Translations under genes and position numbers: made by a program
The notes under the pieces: generated by a model
What the model saw: the letters and a program-made list of their open reading frames with translations, nothing else
Told to the model about the DNA's origin: nothing
The model's database searches: none
DNA from: Pseudomonas inefficax
Lineage (GTDB): Bacteria; Pseudomonadota; Gammaproteobacteria; Pseudomonadales; Pseudomonadaceae
Direction of reading: 5' to 3'
DNA: 64,000 nt
Assembly: GCF_900277125.1 (NCBI RefSeq)
Contig: NZ_OPYN01000152.1
Span: forward strand, 23,308 to 87,307
In this document: one piece after another, positions 9,606 to 18,486 of the stretch
Numbering within the stretch: the stretch's first letter is position 1
How the letters are laid out: each line of letters begins with the position of its first letter

Positions 9606-10514
9606 CTACGCCGAACGCTCGAACGCCACCGCAAGAAAGTCGATCAGCTCCCGTACAGCCGGCGTCAGCCCTCGCCGCGAAGGAAACAGGGCGATTACCT
9701 CGCCCATCCTGGGTACCCAGCCCTCCAGCACGTTCAGCAAGCGCCCGGCGGCCAAGTCATCCTCCACCATGTCCGCTGGCAGCAGCACCACGCCTACGCC
9801 TGCAAGCGCGCCCTGGTACAGCACCGCGATATCGTCGGAGACCAACCGTGGGCGGAAGCGAATGGAAGCCACCCCGCCTTCGGGGCCGTCCAGGTCCCAG
9901 ACGTACTCCTGAACATTCGCCCCCCAGCCAAGGCTGGGCAGCTCAAACAGGTCGGCAGGCTGCAGAGCGCGGTCATACTGCGCCAGCAACCCGGGTGCAG
10001 CCACCAGGCACTGGCGGCTCTGCGCCAGTTTGCGCATCACCAGCTCGCTGCTCTCCAGCGGTTGATGGCGCACGCTCAGGACCAGGTCGAAGCCCTCGCC
10101 GATCACATCGACCCGCCGGTTGTAGCTTTTCACCAGCAATTCCACCGCCGGGCATTGCACCATGAACTGCCCAAGCATCGGCGCCAGGCGTGCATCCAGC
10201 AGTGAGGTGCTGCAGGCCAGCCGGACAATACCGCTGGGCACGGCGCGGCTGCGCTGGATAGCATCCTCGGCAGCAAATGCCCGATCGACCATCGACATAC
10301 AGTGATGGTAGTACTCCAGCCCCACCTCGGTGACCGCGAACTGCCGGGTGGAGCGCTGGATCAGGCGCACCCCCAGGCGGTCCTCCAGATTGGCGACTCG
10401 CCGGCTCAGCCGCGACTTGGGCAGGCCGAGCGCGCGCCCGGCCGATGCGAAACCGCCACACTCGACCACCTTGGTATACAGGTACAGCTCATTCAAATCG
10501 AACATCATGCTCAT
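9606..10514 (-). CDS. LysR-family regulator of the FUSC efflux operon
   Basis: 302 aa with HTH (LYTKVVECGGFASAGRALG, SRLSRRVANLEDRLGVRL) and an effector domain. It follows the HlyD-like gene by only 13 bp on the same strand, with a G-rich ribosome site (GGGGGTGGG) upstream, so it looks like the last gene of the efflux operon instead of a divergent regulator as in E. coli aaeR. It could therefore autoregulate with its targets. It is paralogous to the regulator at 6368-7261. Confidence 0.85.
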   Translation of the reverse strand: MSMMFDLNELYLYTKVVECGGFASAGRALGLPKSRLSRRVANLEDRLGVRLIQRSTRQFAVTEVGLEYYHHCMSMVDRAFAAEDAIQRSRAVPSGIVRLACSTSLLDARLAPMLGQFMVQCPAVELLVKSYNRRVDVIGEGFDLVLSVRHQPLESSELVMRKLAQSRQCLVAAPGLLAQYDRALQPADLFELPSLGWGANVQEYVWDLDGPEGGVASIRFRPRLVSDDIAVLYQGALAGVGVVLLPADMVEDDLAAGRLLNVLEGWVPRMGEVIALFPSRRGLTPAVRELIDFLAVAFERSA

Positions 10515-10527
10515 CGCCCACCCCCTG

Positions 10528-11475
10528 CTATTCGAGAATGGTCACGGTGGCAGTGGTACCCGCACGCAAGGGTGGGGCGTCGGCACTGCGCTCCAGGCGC
10601 AGCCGTACCGGGATGCGCTGGGCAAGCTTGACCCAGGTGTAGCTCGGGTTGACGTTGGCCAGCAGGCGGTTGCCCGGCTGGTTCTCACGGTCGGTAATGG
10701 CATAGGCGATGCTTTCTACCGTGCCATCCAGCACCTCGCCACTCATCAAGGCGATGCGCGCACGGCTGCCCACCTTGATTTTCGGCAACTTGGTTTCCTC
10801 GAAATAGCCACTGACATGGAACGACGAACTGTCGACCAGCGCCAGCAGCGGCATGCCCGGCTGGGCATAGTCGCCCTGGCGGGTCAGCAGGTTGGTCACA
10901 TACCCACTGGCCGGGGCGCTGACCCGGGTGCGTTCGAGGTCGAGCCGGGCCTGTTGCAGCGTGGCCTCGGCGAGTTGCACGTTGGCCTGTGCCAGGCCGA
11001 GGTTGGACTGTTCGCGCAGCAGGTCGGCCTGAGCCACGGCCACGTCGGTGCCAGCCTTTTCCCATTCTTCGGCAGAGATTGCCGACATCGATTGCAGCTT
11101 GCGTCGACGTTGCTCTTCGCTACGCCGCTGCTTGAGCTGCGCCTCGTTGGCGACGATGGCGGCCTGCGACTGGCCCAGCGCCGCGCGTGCGACCTCGACG
11201 GCTCGCACGGCATGCAGCACGGCCAGCTCGTAGCGCGCCGGGTCGATCTGCAGCAACAGGTCGCCTTGCCTGACGAACTGGTTGTCTTGCACCGGTAGCT
11301 CGATGATGCGCCCGGCCACCTCGGCCGACAGGGTCACCACATCGGCCCGCACACGGGCATCACGGGTCCAGGGCGCACGGGTGTAGTAGTCCCAGGCAAA
11401 CCAGCCCAGCACCACCGCAAGCGCCAGCACTGCCAGGGTCACGGCCTTGGCTAGAACAGGTTTCAACACAGGCAT
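10528..11475 (-). CDS. HlyD/EmrA-type periplasmic adaptor (AaeA-like)
   Basis: 315 aa membrane-fusion protein: one N-terminal transmembrane helix (about residues 8-28), the motif YYTRAPWTRDARVRADVV and biotinyl-lipoyl-like halves. A long alpha-hairpin rich in Ala/Gln/Glu and a beta-barrel domain (FHVSGYFEETKLPKI) follow. It would link the FUSC inner-membrane protein to an outer-membrane channel. The start at 11475 lies 2 bp after the DUF1656 stop, indicating tight coupling. By analogy with AaeAB the exported substrates are probably aromatic carboxylates, which is inference. Confidence 0.9.
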   Translation of the reverse strand: MPVLKPVLAKAVTLAVLALAVVLGWFAWDYYTRAPWTRDARVRADVVTLSAEVAGRIIELPVQDNQFVRQGDLLLQIDPARYELAVLHAVRAVEVARAALGQSQAAIVANEAQLKQRRSEEQRRRKLQSMSAISAEEWEKAGTDVAVAQADLLREQSNLGLAQANVQLAEATLQQARLDLERTRVSAPASGYVTNLLTRQGDYAQPGMPLLALVDSSSFHVSGYFEETKLPKIKVGSRARIALMSGEVLDGTVESIAYAITDRENQPGNRLLANVNPSYTWVKLAQRIPVRLRLERSADAPPLRAGTTATVTILE

Positions 11476-11477
11476 TT

Positions 11478-11684
11478 TCAGGCACTCACTCCCATCGACA
11501 ACACCAGCACCGCGCAAATCGCGGCATACAAGGCGCCCTGCAACAGTGCCGGGTGCCACACACGCGCCAGCACACCACTACGCCGCAACAGGGCGTCCAG
11601 CACCAGGAACAACGGCAACCCCAGCAACAACGCCTGGGCAATCGGCGGTAGGTAGACCCCGCCAAACTCGAAATCAACGGGCAT
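11478..11684 (-). CDS. DUF1656 small membrane protein (AaeX-like)
   Basis: 68 aa with two hydrophobic helices (ALLLGLPLFLVLDALL; LQGALYAAICAVLVLSMG) and the start MPVDFEFGGVYLPP, which is typical of DUF1656/AaeX proteins. The start overlaps the end of the FUSC gene by 11 bp and the stop is 2 bp before the adaptor gene, so it is part of the same operon. Its role in AaeAB-like pumps is not established. Confidence 0.88.
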   Translation of the reverse strand: MPVDFEFGGVYLPPIAQALLLGLPLFLVLDALLRRSGVLARVWHPALLQGALYAAICAVLVLSMGVSA

Positions 11685-13827
11685 AGGCGCCCTCCTCCTC
11701 AGGCAACGTCTGCGCTGCCAGCACCCGCCGATAGCGCTGCAGCAGCAGGCCGGCAACCAATAACGCGACCCGCAGGATGAACAACTGCCGCAGCGTCTCG
11801 CGGCCCGCCTCGGCGTGGGCCTGGTGCAGTGCATCCAGGCTTTCGCCAAGCTCGGCCAGCTCGCGCAGCAGCCCGTCCACATCCACTCGCCGGCGTGCTC
11901 CGATCAGATCTGCCATCTCCTGCAACCCTAGGCGCAAACGCGCCCTCGTGCCTTCAGGCAGCACCGTGAGGTTCACCCACTGGGCATGTGCCTGGCCCAG
12001 CGCAATGGCCAGCGCCGGGCACACCAGGCTGCAATCGAACAGTTCCCGGGAGCGCGGATCAGTGGTAGCGGGCAACAGCCCGATCATCGCCGACAGGCGG
12101 TCCAGCATGCGGCTCTCGAAATCGAACTGACGCACCACGCTGGCGGGTGCTGTCACGTACTCATGCACATCCTCGCGGGTCAGGTGAAACAGCCGGGCCA
12201 TGCGCTTTTGCGGGTTGAACGGGAACACCAGGGCGAACACCGCCATCGCCAGCCCGCCAGCGGCCGCATAGCCCCCGGCGAATTCGAACCACTGCATGGC
12301 ACTGTTGTGGTAGGCGCCAACATTCTGTGGCCCGATCATCAACAGGCTGATCAGCCCGATGCCCATGCCGATGCCCGCGGTCATGGGGCTGGCCAGGCCG
12401 ACGGCGGCCAGGTACAGCAACGGCACCAGGCACACGGCAAGCATTTCGAAATCGGTGAATATCGGCAGCAGGGCAAACTGGTACAGGGCGGACAACAGCA
12501 GCGCTACCAGCAGGCCACGGTTATAGTTCTGGCTGGCCAGCAATGGCCGTGGCAGCGTCGCCATCAGCGAGCACATGACACCGATCAGGATCACCCCGGC
12601 ACGCGCACCGTCCCAGGCCGTTTCAATCCACAGCCAACCGGCGAGAAACAGCGCCAGGAAGGCCCGCACGGCGTTCATGCCGGCCAGGCGGAAGTCCAGG
12701 TGCAACGCGCTGGCCTGCCCCTGGGCGTGTGGGCAGCTGGCGCTCCTGCCCTGCTGGATCGCCTCGTTGAGCTCGATCAGTTCATTCAGCTGCTGCAGCA
12801 GGCGCGCCTGCTCCCAGCGCAAGGCCCAGGCCAGCGAGCGCATGTGCGGGGGCAAGGGCTCGTCGAGAAACTCGACCCGGTCCGCGGCGGCGTCGAAGCG
12901 CTGGTACAGCTGGTGGATCGCTTCGCGGCGCTGCGCCGGCAACTTCACGCCGTCACGGGCCAGTGCCTCCAGGTTGTCCAGCTCGTCCTGGCGCAGTACC
13001 TGGATTTCTTCTGGCAACGGCCCTTGCCATTGCTGCTTGATCAACTCGCGCTGTTGGCGCAATACCAGCAGGCGCGACACCAGCAGCACCAGCTGGTTGG
13101 CCAGCAGCTGCACCAGCCCATCGGCGTTGCGCAGGTGCGGTGCGTCGAAATAGAGATGGCGGCGCAGGCCTTCCAGCGCACTGATCTCGCTGATCAATTG
13201 CACCTGCCGCTGGTGCAGCGCGGCTTCGTCCTCTTCGCTGCGCACCACCTCGGCCGCGTGCCGGGCGATCAGCCTGACCAGGCTATCGACCTTGCTGAAG
13301 TAGCCCTGCGCCACTGCCTGTGGGCGCGCACTCAACAGACTGACCACGGCTACGCAGGCAACCGCCAGCAGGGTTTCGGTCAACCGGGTGATGGCCAGCA
13401 TGAGGATGCCGTCCGGTTCCGGCACGGCCAGCATCGCGACCACCACGGCGGTAAACCCGCTGAGGACGAAGGCATGCGAATCGGTATAGCGCAGCAGCGT
13501 GCCGCCTGCCGTGCAGAACGCCAGCCACAGGGCCAGGCAGACGATGAAAGGCATTGGCGCCTGGGGGAACAAGGCCATGATCACCACCGCCATGGCCGCC
13601 CCCGCTGCGGTGCCCAGTACCTGGGCGAAACTGCGCTTGAGGGTCATGCCGGCCAACGGCAGGCTGATGATGATCACCGTCATCAGCGCCCACTTCGGCT
13701 GCTCAAGATCGAAGATGAACGCCAGGTAGAGGCACAACAGGCCTGCAACGATGGTACGCAGCGCGAAGAACATCACCCCACGGCCAGGGTTCAAGGCCAT
13801 CTTGAAATAGGAAATCAATGGAGCCAT
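11674..13827 (-). CDS. FUSC-family efflux inner-membrane protein (AaeB-like)
   Basis: 717 aa. Two blocks of transmembrane helices (about residues 15-150 and 355-490) flank cytoplasmic segments, the pattern of the fusaric acid resistance/AaeB (ArAE) family. It is the first gene of a minus-strand operon with DUF1656, a HlyD adaptor and a LysR gene. The start MAPLISYF at 13827 is preferred; an ATG at 13935 would add 36 polar residues with no family features. The pump probably exports aromatic acids or related toxic anions (family-based inference). Confidence 0.9.
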   Translation of the reverse strand: MAPLISYFKMALNPGRGVMFFALRTIVAGLLCLYLAFIFDLEQPKWALMTVIIISLPLAGMTLKRSFAQVLGTAAGAAMAVVIMALFPQAPMPFIVCLALWLAFCTAGGTLLRYTDSHAFVLSGFTAVVVAMLAVPEPDGILMLAITRLTETLLAVACVAVVSLLSARPQAVAQGYFSKVDSLVRLIARHAAEVVRSEEDEAALHQRQVQLISEISALEGLRRHLYFDAPHLRNADGLVQLLANQLVLLVSRLLVLRQQRELIKQQWQGPLPEEIQVLRQDELDNLEALARDGVKLPAQRREAIHQLYQRFDAAADRVEFLDEPLPPHMRSLAWALRWEQARLLQQLNELIELNEAIQQGRSASCPHAQGQASALHLDFRLAGMNAVRAFLALFLAGWLWIETAWDGARAGVILIGVMCSLMATLPRPLLASQNYNRGLLVALLLSALYQFALLPIFTDFEMLAVCLVPLLYLAAVGLASPMTAGIGMGIGLISLLMIGPQNVGAYHNSAMQWFEFAGGYAAAGGLAMAVFALVFPFNPQKRMARLFHLTREDVHEYVTAPASVVRQFDFESRMLDRLSAMIGLLPATTDPRSRELFDCSLVCPALAIALGQAHAQWVNLTVLPEGTRARLRLGLQEMADLIGARRRVDVDGLLRELAELGESLDALHQAHAEAGRETLRQLFILRVALLVAGLLLQRYRRVLAAQTLPEEEGAYAR

Positions 13828-14113
13828 CCGGCACCTCGGGACACGGCCAGGGAACCGCGCATGGGCGCATGGCTTTCCGGACCGGGTTGATTCATGAGCT
13901 GGAGGCGTCTCTACGCGTCCGCGAGCGCACTCCATTACCGTTCAAGTGCGCGAGTCGAGCAACCGTAAGATATATAAGCAGGTTAATAGACGACAGGTTG
14001 GATTCCGGGACACTGTGTCTCATCTCACGAACAACGGCCCAGGCATGCCAAGGGGCTCTCCTGCGCATGGCATGCTAAATACTATGTGCATGCACCTTAT
14101 CAAGGAGCCTGCA

Positions 14114-15766
14114 ATGATTGCGGTACGCGAAGCCTGGAAAGCCGGCTTGTTCAAGCGTGAACACTGGATGCGCAACCTTGTATCCGGCCTCATCGTCGGG
14201 GTTGTTGCGCTTCCCCTCGCCATGGCCTTCGCCATCGCTTCCGGGGTCAAGCCGGAACAAGGCATCTACACGGCAATCATAGGTGGGCTGCTGGTTTCCT
14301 TGCTGGGCGGCAGTCGATTGCAGATCGCCGGGCCGACCGGGGCCTTCATCGTGATCCTCGCCGGGGTAACGGCGAAGTACGGGGTGGAAGGCCTTCAGCT
14401 GGCCACGATGATGGCTGGCGCCATCCTGCTGGTGCTTGGCATCACCCGCCTGGGCGCAGTCATCAAGTTCATTCCCGACCCGGTGATCGTGGGTTTTACC
14501 GCCGGTATCGGCATCATCATCTGGGTGGGTCAATGGCGTGATTTCTTCGGCCTGCCCGAAATCGAAGGCGGGCACTTCCACGAAAAACTGTGGCATCTGT
14601 TGCAAGCCCTGCCGGACCTCCATATTGCCACGACGCTGCTTGCAACATGCAGCCTTGCCCTGCTGATCCTGGCGCCAAGGTTGCCCGTGCTGAAACGCCT
14701 GCCCGGGCCACTGGTAGCCATGGTGTTCGCGACGCTCGTCCAATCGCTGTTCCATTTTGACGGTGTGGCTACCATCGGTACCGCCTTCGGGGCAATCCCA
14801 CAAGGTTTGCCGTCACTCACCTGGCCCGAGATCTCCCTGGCGCGCGTGATCGAACTGATCGGGCCGGCGTTTGCGATCGCCATGCTGGGGGCCATTGAAT
14901 CGTTGCTCTCTGCTGTCGTCGCCGACGGCATGGCAGGAACCAGGCACGACTCGAACCAGGAACTGATCGGCCAGGGGGTCGCCAACCTGGTAGTGCCGCT
15001 GTTCGGGGGCTTTGCCGCCACAGGTGCCATTGCCCGGACAGCGACCAACATCCGCAATGGTGCTACCGGGCCACTGGCCGGCATCATTCATGCGCTGACA
15101 CTGGTACTGATCATCCTGTTCCTGGCGCCACTGGCGTCGAACATTCCACTCTGCGCACTGGCAGCGATCCTGTTCGTCGTCGCCTACAACATGAGCGAGC
15201 TGAAGCATTTCAAGCGCATGCTGCAACGCGCACCGCGAGCCGACATCGCCATCCTGCTGGTCACCTTCACCTTGACGGTGTTCAGCGACCTGGTGATCGC
15301 CGTGAATATCGGCGTCATCCTCGCCATGCTTCAGTTCATGCGCCGCATGGCATCGTCCGTCGAAGTGCAGCAGGTGGTCGAAGAGGAACTGGCCAATGAA
15401 CTGCACAGCAATGGCCAGGCATCGCTCCCTTCCGGCGTGATGGTGTACACCATCGAAGGCCCGCTGTTCTTCGGCGCCGCTGAAACCTTCGAGCGCGCGC
15501 TGTCACAAACGCATACCGACCCTGAACTGCTGGTGGTCTGCCTGAAACGTGTGCCCTTCATGGATATCACCGGGCTGCAAACCCTGGAGGAAGTGATCCA
15601 GCAACTGCATGAACGCCAGATCGTGGTGAAACTGTGCGAAGCCAACGGCAAGGTACTTGGCAAGCTGGAACGGGCCGGTATCCTGCGGCTGCTTGGCCCC
15701 GGGCACTATCACCAAACGCTCGGTACCGCCCTGCTTGAGGCGCAGGCACCGGCGGCACAAAACTGA
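14114..15766 (+). CDS. SulP-family anion transporter with STAS domain
   Basis: 550 aa. There are ten or more hydrophobic segments with the SulP hallmark region GLIVGVVALPLAMAFAIASG near the N-terminus, and a C-terminal STAS domain (about residues 435-545, containing VPFMDITGLQTLEE). Members move sulfate, bicarbonate, or dicarboxylates with Na+ or H+. The start at 14114 has AAGGAG 6 nt upstream. It stands alone between convergent ycaC and the divergent efflux operon. Substrate is not decidable from this sequence. Confidence 0.9.
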   Translation: MIAVREAWKAGLFKREHWMRNLVSGLIVGVVALPLAMAFAIASGVKPEQGIYTAIIGGLLVSLLGGSRLQIAGPTGAFIVILAGVTAKYGVEGLQLATMMAGAILLVLGITRLGAVIKFIPDPVIVGFTAGIGIIIWVGQWRDFFGLPEIEGGHFHEKLWHLLQALPDLHIATTLLATCSLALLILAPRLPVLKRLPGPLVAMVFATLVQSLFHFDGVATIGTAFGAIPQGLPSLTWPEISLARVIELIGPAFAIAMLGAIESLLSAVVADGMAGTRHDSNQELIGQGVANLVVPLFGGFAATGAIARTATNIRNGATGPLAGIIHALTLVLIILFLAPLASNIPLCALAAILFVVAYNMSELKHFKRMLQRAPRADIAILLVTFTLTVFSDLVIAVNIGVILAMLQFMRRMASSVEVQQVVEEELANELHSNGQASLPSGVMVYTIEGPLFFGAAETFERALSQTHTDPELLVVCLKRVPFMDITGLQTLEEVIQQLHERQIVVKLCEANGKVLGKLERAGILRLLGPGHYHQTLGTALLEAQAPAAQN

Positions 15767-15784
15767 CGTGTGACACAAGCGATC

Positions 15785-15812
15785 GGGGAGCCGTGCACGC
15801 GCATGGCTCCCC
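15785..15812. terminator. Bidirectional hairpin between SulP and ycaC
   Basis: GGGGAGCC and GGCTCCCC form an 8-bp stem with a 12-nt loop in the 53-bp gap between convergent genes. It could end transcription from either side. Confidence 0.65.
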
Positions 15813-15819
15813 GGCCGGA

Positions 15820-16440
15820 TTACTTCGAAAGCTTGCTGAAGCTGGTCATCAGGTTGCGGTAGTCCGGGATGTGGTTGGAGAACAGCGTGCCCAGGCCTTC
15901 GATGTCGTTGCGCCAGTCGCGGTGCAGCTCGCAGGCCACGCCGAACCAGGTCATCAGCTGCGCGCCGGCGGCTTCCATCCGGCGCCAGGCCGAATCACGG
16001 GTCAGTTCGTTGAAGGTACCGGAGGCATCGGTGACCACGAATACATCGAAGCCTTCTTCCAGGGCCGACAGTGCCGGGAAGGCCACGCAAACCTCGGTCA
16101 CCACACCGGCGATGATCAGTTGCTTCTTGCCGGTAGCCTTGACCGCCTTGACGAAGTCTTCGTTGTCCCAGGCATTGATGTTACCCGGGCGCGCGATGTA
16201 CGGCGCGTCAGGGAACTGCTCCTTGAGTTCGGGCACCAGCGGGCCATTTGGGCCGTTCTCGAAGCTGGTGGTGAGGATGGTCGGCAACTTGAAGTACTTG
16301 GCCAGGTCCGACAGGGCCAGCACATTGTTCTTGAAACGGTCGGGTTCGATATCCCTTACCAAAGAGAGCAAACCCGTCTGGTGATCCACCAGCAGTACGG
16401 CGGCGTTGTTCTTGTCCAGTCGCTTGTATTGAAAGGCCAT
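15820..16440 (-). CDS. ycaC: YcaC-like isochorismatase-family hydrolase
   Basis: 206 aa cysteine hydrolase. The conserved Asp is in LLVDHQTG (Asp19) and the nucleophile in VVTEVCVAF (Cys118), with the INAWDNEDF segment typical of YcaC. The start at 16440 has AAGGAAAA upstream. YcaC forms octamers of unknown physiological substrate. No partner genes are adjacent. Confidence 0.88.
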   Translation of the reverse strand: MAFQYKRLDKNNAAVLLVDHQTGLLSLVRDIEPDRFKNNVLALSDLAKYFKLPTILTTSFENGPNGPLVPELKEQFPDAPYIARPGNINAWDNEDFVKAVKATGKKQLIIAGVVTEVCVAFPALSALEEGFDVFVVTDASGTFNELTRDSAWRRMEAAGAQLMTWFGVACELHRDWRNDIEGLGTLFSNHIPDYRNLMTSFSKLSK

Positions 16441-16636
16441 GATGTTTTCCTTGCTCGGGTTGGATGCGTTTGGTGCGCCCCGGTAAGATAGCCAGCCAGG
16501 CAGAGCCGCGACAGGCTGACATCCGCAACACTGAGTCCCATTTCGGGAACAGCCACCTGGCACTACGCGCCCCCCTGTAGGAGCAGCACAAGGCTGCTCT
16601 CATGGAACTGCACATAACTCATTGATTTAGCGAGGA

Positions 16637-16729
16637 CCCTGTGGGAGCGGCTTTAGCCGCGAACACCGGCGCAGCCGGTGCCATGCACCGCGTTGGATTC
16701 TTCGCGGCTAAAGCCGCTCCCACAGGGTA
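16637..16729. repeat. REP pair
   Basis: Inverted REP pair GTGGGAGCGGCTTTAGCCGC ... GCGGCTAAAGCCGCTCCCAC with GAACACCGG/CCGGTGCC between them. Confidence 0.85.
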
Positions 16730-16758
16730 CGAGGATCGCTTGCGAATGGATTGAGGCC

Positions 16759-18486
16759 TCAGCCCAGCAACTGGCTCAATACCGCACGCAACTTCCCCGG
16801 TTTGACGGGCTTGTTCAGCAACGGCGCGCCGAGCTTGTTCAAGGAGCGTCGGCACTGATCGCTGCGGTCGGCGGTGATGATCACCGCCGGAATGGCGGTG
16901 CCAAAGTGCTCGCGCAAGTGCCTGACCACCTCGCAGCCGACAACACCGTGGTCCAGGTGAAAGTCCGCCAGGATCAATTCCGGTGCCCGCCCCTGCAAGG
17001 CCAGCAAGGCCCCGGCCTGGTCGGTCGCGGTAACCACTTCGCAGCCCCACTGCCCGAGCAGAGCGCCCATGCTCTCGAGGATGCTCACTTCGTTGTCGAG
17101 TACCAGCAGGCGGCGGCCCGGCAACGGGTTGCCGGCGCCCGGCTGCGGCGCGGCCTGGTGGATAGGCAGCGGCATGGCTTCGCCGATCGGCACGTCGATG
17201 CTGAACATCGAGCCACGCCCCGGCCACGAACGCACCTCGATGCGGTAGCCGAGAATCTTGGCGATCCGCTCGACGATCGCCAGCCCCAGGCCCACGCCCT
17301 TGCGGTCGGCGGCGCGGCCTACGTCCAGTTGGTTGAACTCGAGGAAAATGGCCTGCAGCCGATCCGCCGCGATGCCCCGCCCGGTATCCCAAACCTCCAG
17401 GCGCAAGTGATCGCCGCGGCGCCTGGCCCCCAGCAGGATCCTGCCCTCGTCGGTATAACGGCAGGCGTTGCTGAGAAAGTTGCGCAGGATCCGCGTCATC
17501 AGCCGCAGGTCGGTACTGATGGCGTAGTCGCCAATGCGCGCGCGCAGCTTCAGGCCTGCCGCATCGGCCACCGTGCGGAATTCCGAGACCAGTGGCCCGA
17601 ACAGTTCGTCCAGACGGTACAACGCCACGTCCGGTTTGACCGCCGCCTGGTCGAGCCGGGAAATGTCCAGCAGGTCGGTCAGCAGGTCTTCGGCACCCTC
17701 CAGCGCCTGGTGGGTACGCTCCACCAGTACTTTCTCCGCCTCTGGCAGTGGCCTTTCGCGCAAGGTCGAAATCAGCAGCCGCGCGGCATTCAGCGGTTGC
17801 AGCAGGTCATGGCTGGCGGCAGCGAGGTACTTGTCCTTGCTGCGGTTGGCGGTTTCCGCGGCATCGCGGGCATCGCGAAGGGCGCGGGCGATCTGCTTGC
17901 GCTCGGCGATCTGCTGTTGCAGGTTGCGGTTGGCCTCAAGCAGTTCATCGGTGCGGGCGGCCACCCGTTGCTCGAGCTCGTCATTCAGTTGCTGCAGGCG
18001 CTGCTGGGCCAGCTTGCGTTCGGTGATGTCGGCGACAAACCCTTCCACCAGCCCTTCCTGCCCGGGCTTGAGCAACAGGTTCATCAGCACATCGAGGTGG
18101 CTGCCGTCCTTGCGCCGCAAGCGGGTTTCGTAGCCGTGCAGGCTGCGTTCACGGGCGAGGGTCGCGGTGATGGCGTGCAGCTCTTCGGCGCCGCCGACAA
18201 ACAGGTTGGCGGCAAGGTCGGTCAGCGGAAATAGCAAGGCTTGCGGATTATCGTAACCGAGCATGCGTGCCAACGCCGGGTTGGCGGCACGCATGCCGTC
18301 TTGCAGGCTGGCCTGGAAAATCCCATGCACGGCGTTTTCGAACAGCCATTTGTAGCGGTTGCGTTCAGCTTCCAGCTCGTCCAGGCGCGCCGCCAGCTCT
18401 GGGTAATGGCTCTTGCGCGCCGAGTGGTCGCCCAGCCCCAGCAGCCCGGCCAGCGCCCGTTGCTGCTCGTCAGAGGGCCTCGCCAT
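16759..18486 (-). CDS. ercS: Hybrid sensor kinase/response regulator (ErcS-like)
   Basis: 575 aa cytoplasmic hybrid kinase. A PAS domain (about 35-155) with an ITERKLAQQ exit leads to a coiled coil and HisKA (ASHDLLQPLNAARLL). HATPase_c follows (NACRYT; DTGRGIA; GVGLGLAIV) with a C-terminal receiver domain (LILADFHLD; NKPVKP). It overlaps the 3' end of the ercA gene by 17 bp, so the two are co-translated. In P. aeruginosa the ercA-ercS pair belongs to the ethanol-oxidation regulatory cascade, which supports the name. It has no transmembrane segment, so the signal is presumably internal. It is paralogous to the kinase at 38031-39968. Confidence 0.85.
   Translation of the reverse strand: MARPSDEQQRALAGLLGLGDHSARKSHYPELAARLDELEAERNRYKWLFENAVHGIFQASLQDGMRAANPALARMLGYDNPQALLFPLTDLAANLFVGGAEELHAITATLARERSLHGYETRLRRKDGSHLDVLMNLLLKPGQEGLVEGFVADITERKLAQQRLQQLNDELEQRVAARTDELLEANRNLQQQIAERKQIARALRDARDAAETANRSKDKYLAAASHDLLQPLNAARLLISTLRERPLPEAEKVLVERTHQALEGAEDLLTDLLDISRLDQAAVKPDVALYRLDELFGPLVSEFRTVADAAGLKLRARIGDYAISTDLRLMTRILRNFLSNACRYTDEGRILLGARRRGDHLRLEVWDTGRGIAADRLQAIFLEFNQLDVGRAADRKGVGLGLAIVERIAKILGYRIEVRSWPGRGSMFSIDVPIGEAMPLPIHQAAPQPGAGNPLPGRRLLVLDNEVSILESMGALLGQWGCEVVTATDQAGALLALQGRAPELILADFHLDHGVVGCEVVRHLREHFGTAIPAVIITADRSDQCRRSLNKLGAPLLNKPVKPGKLRAVLSQLLG

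Noticed and set aside
11986..13890. 634-codon plus-strand frame across the FUSC gene
   Set aside because: Antisense, rich in Gln/His/Arg/Gly with no domain. The FUSC product on the other strand is clear.
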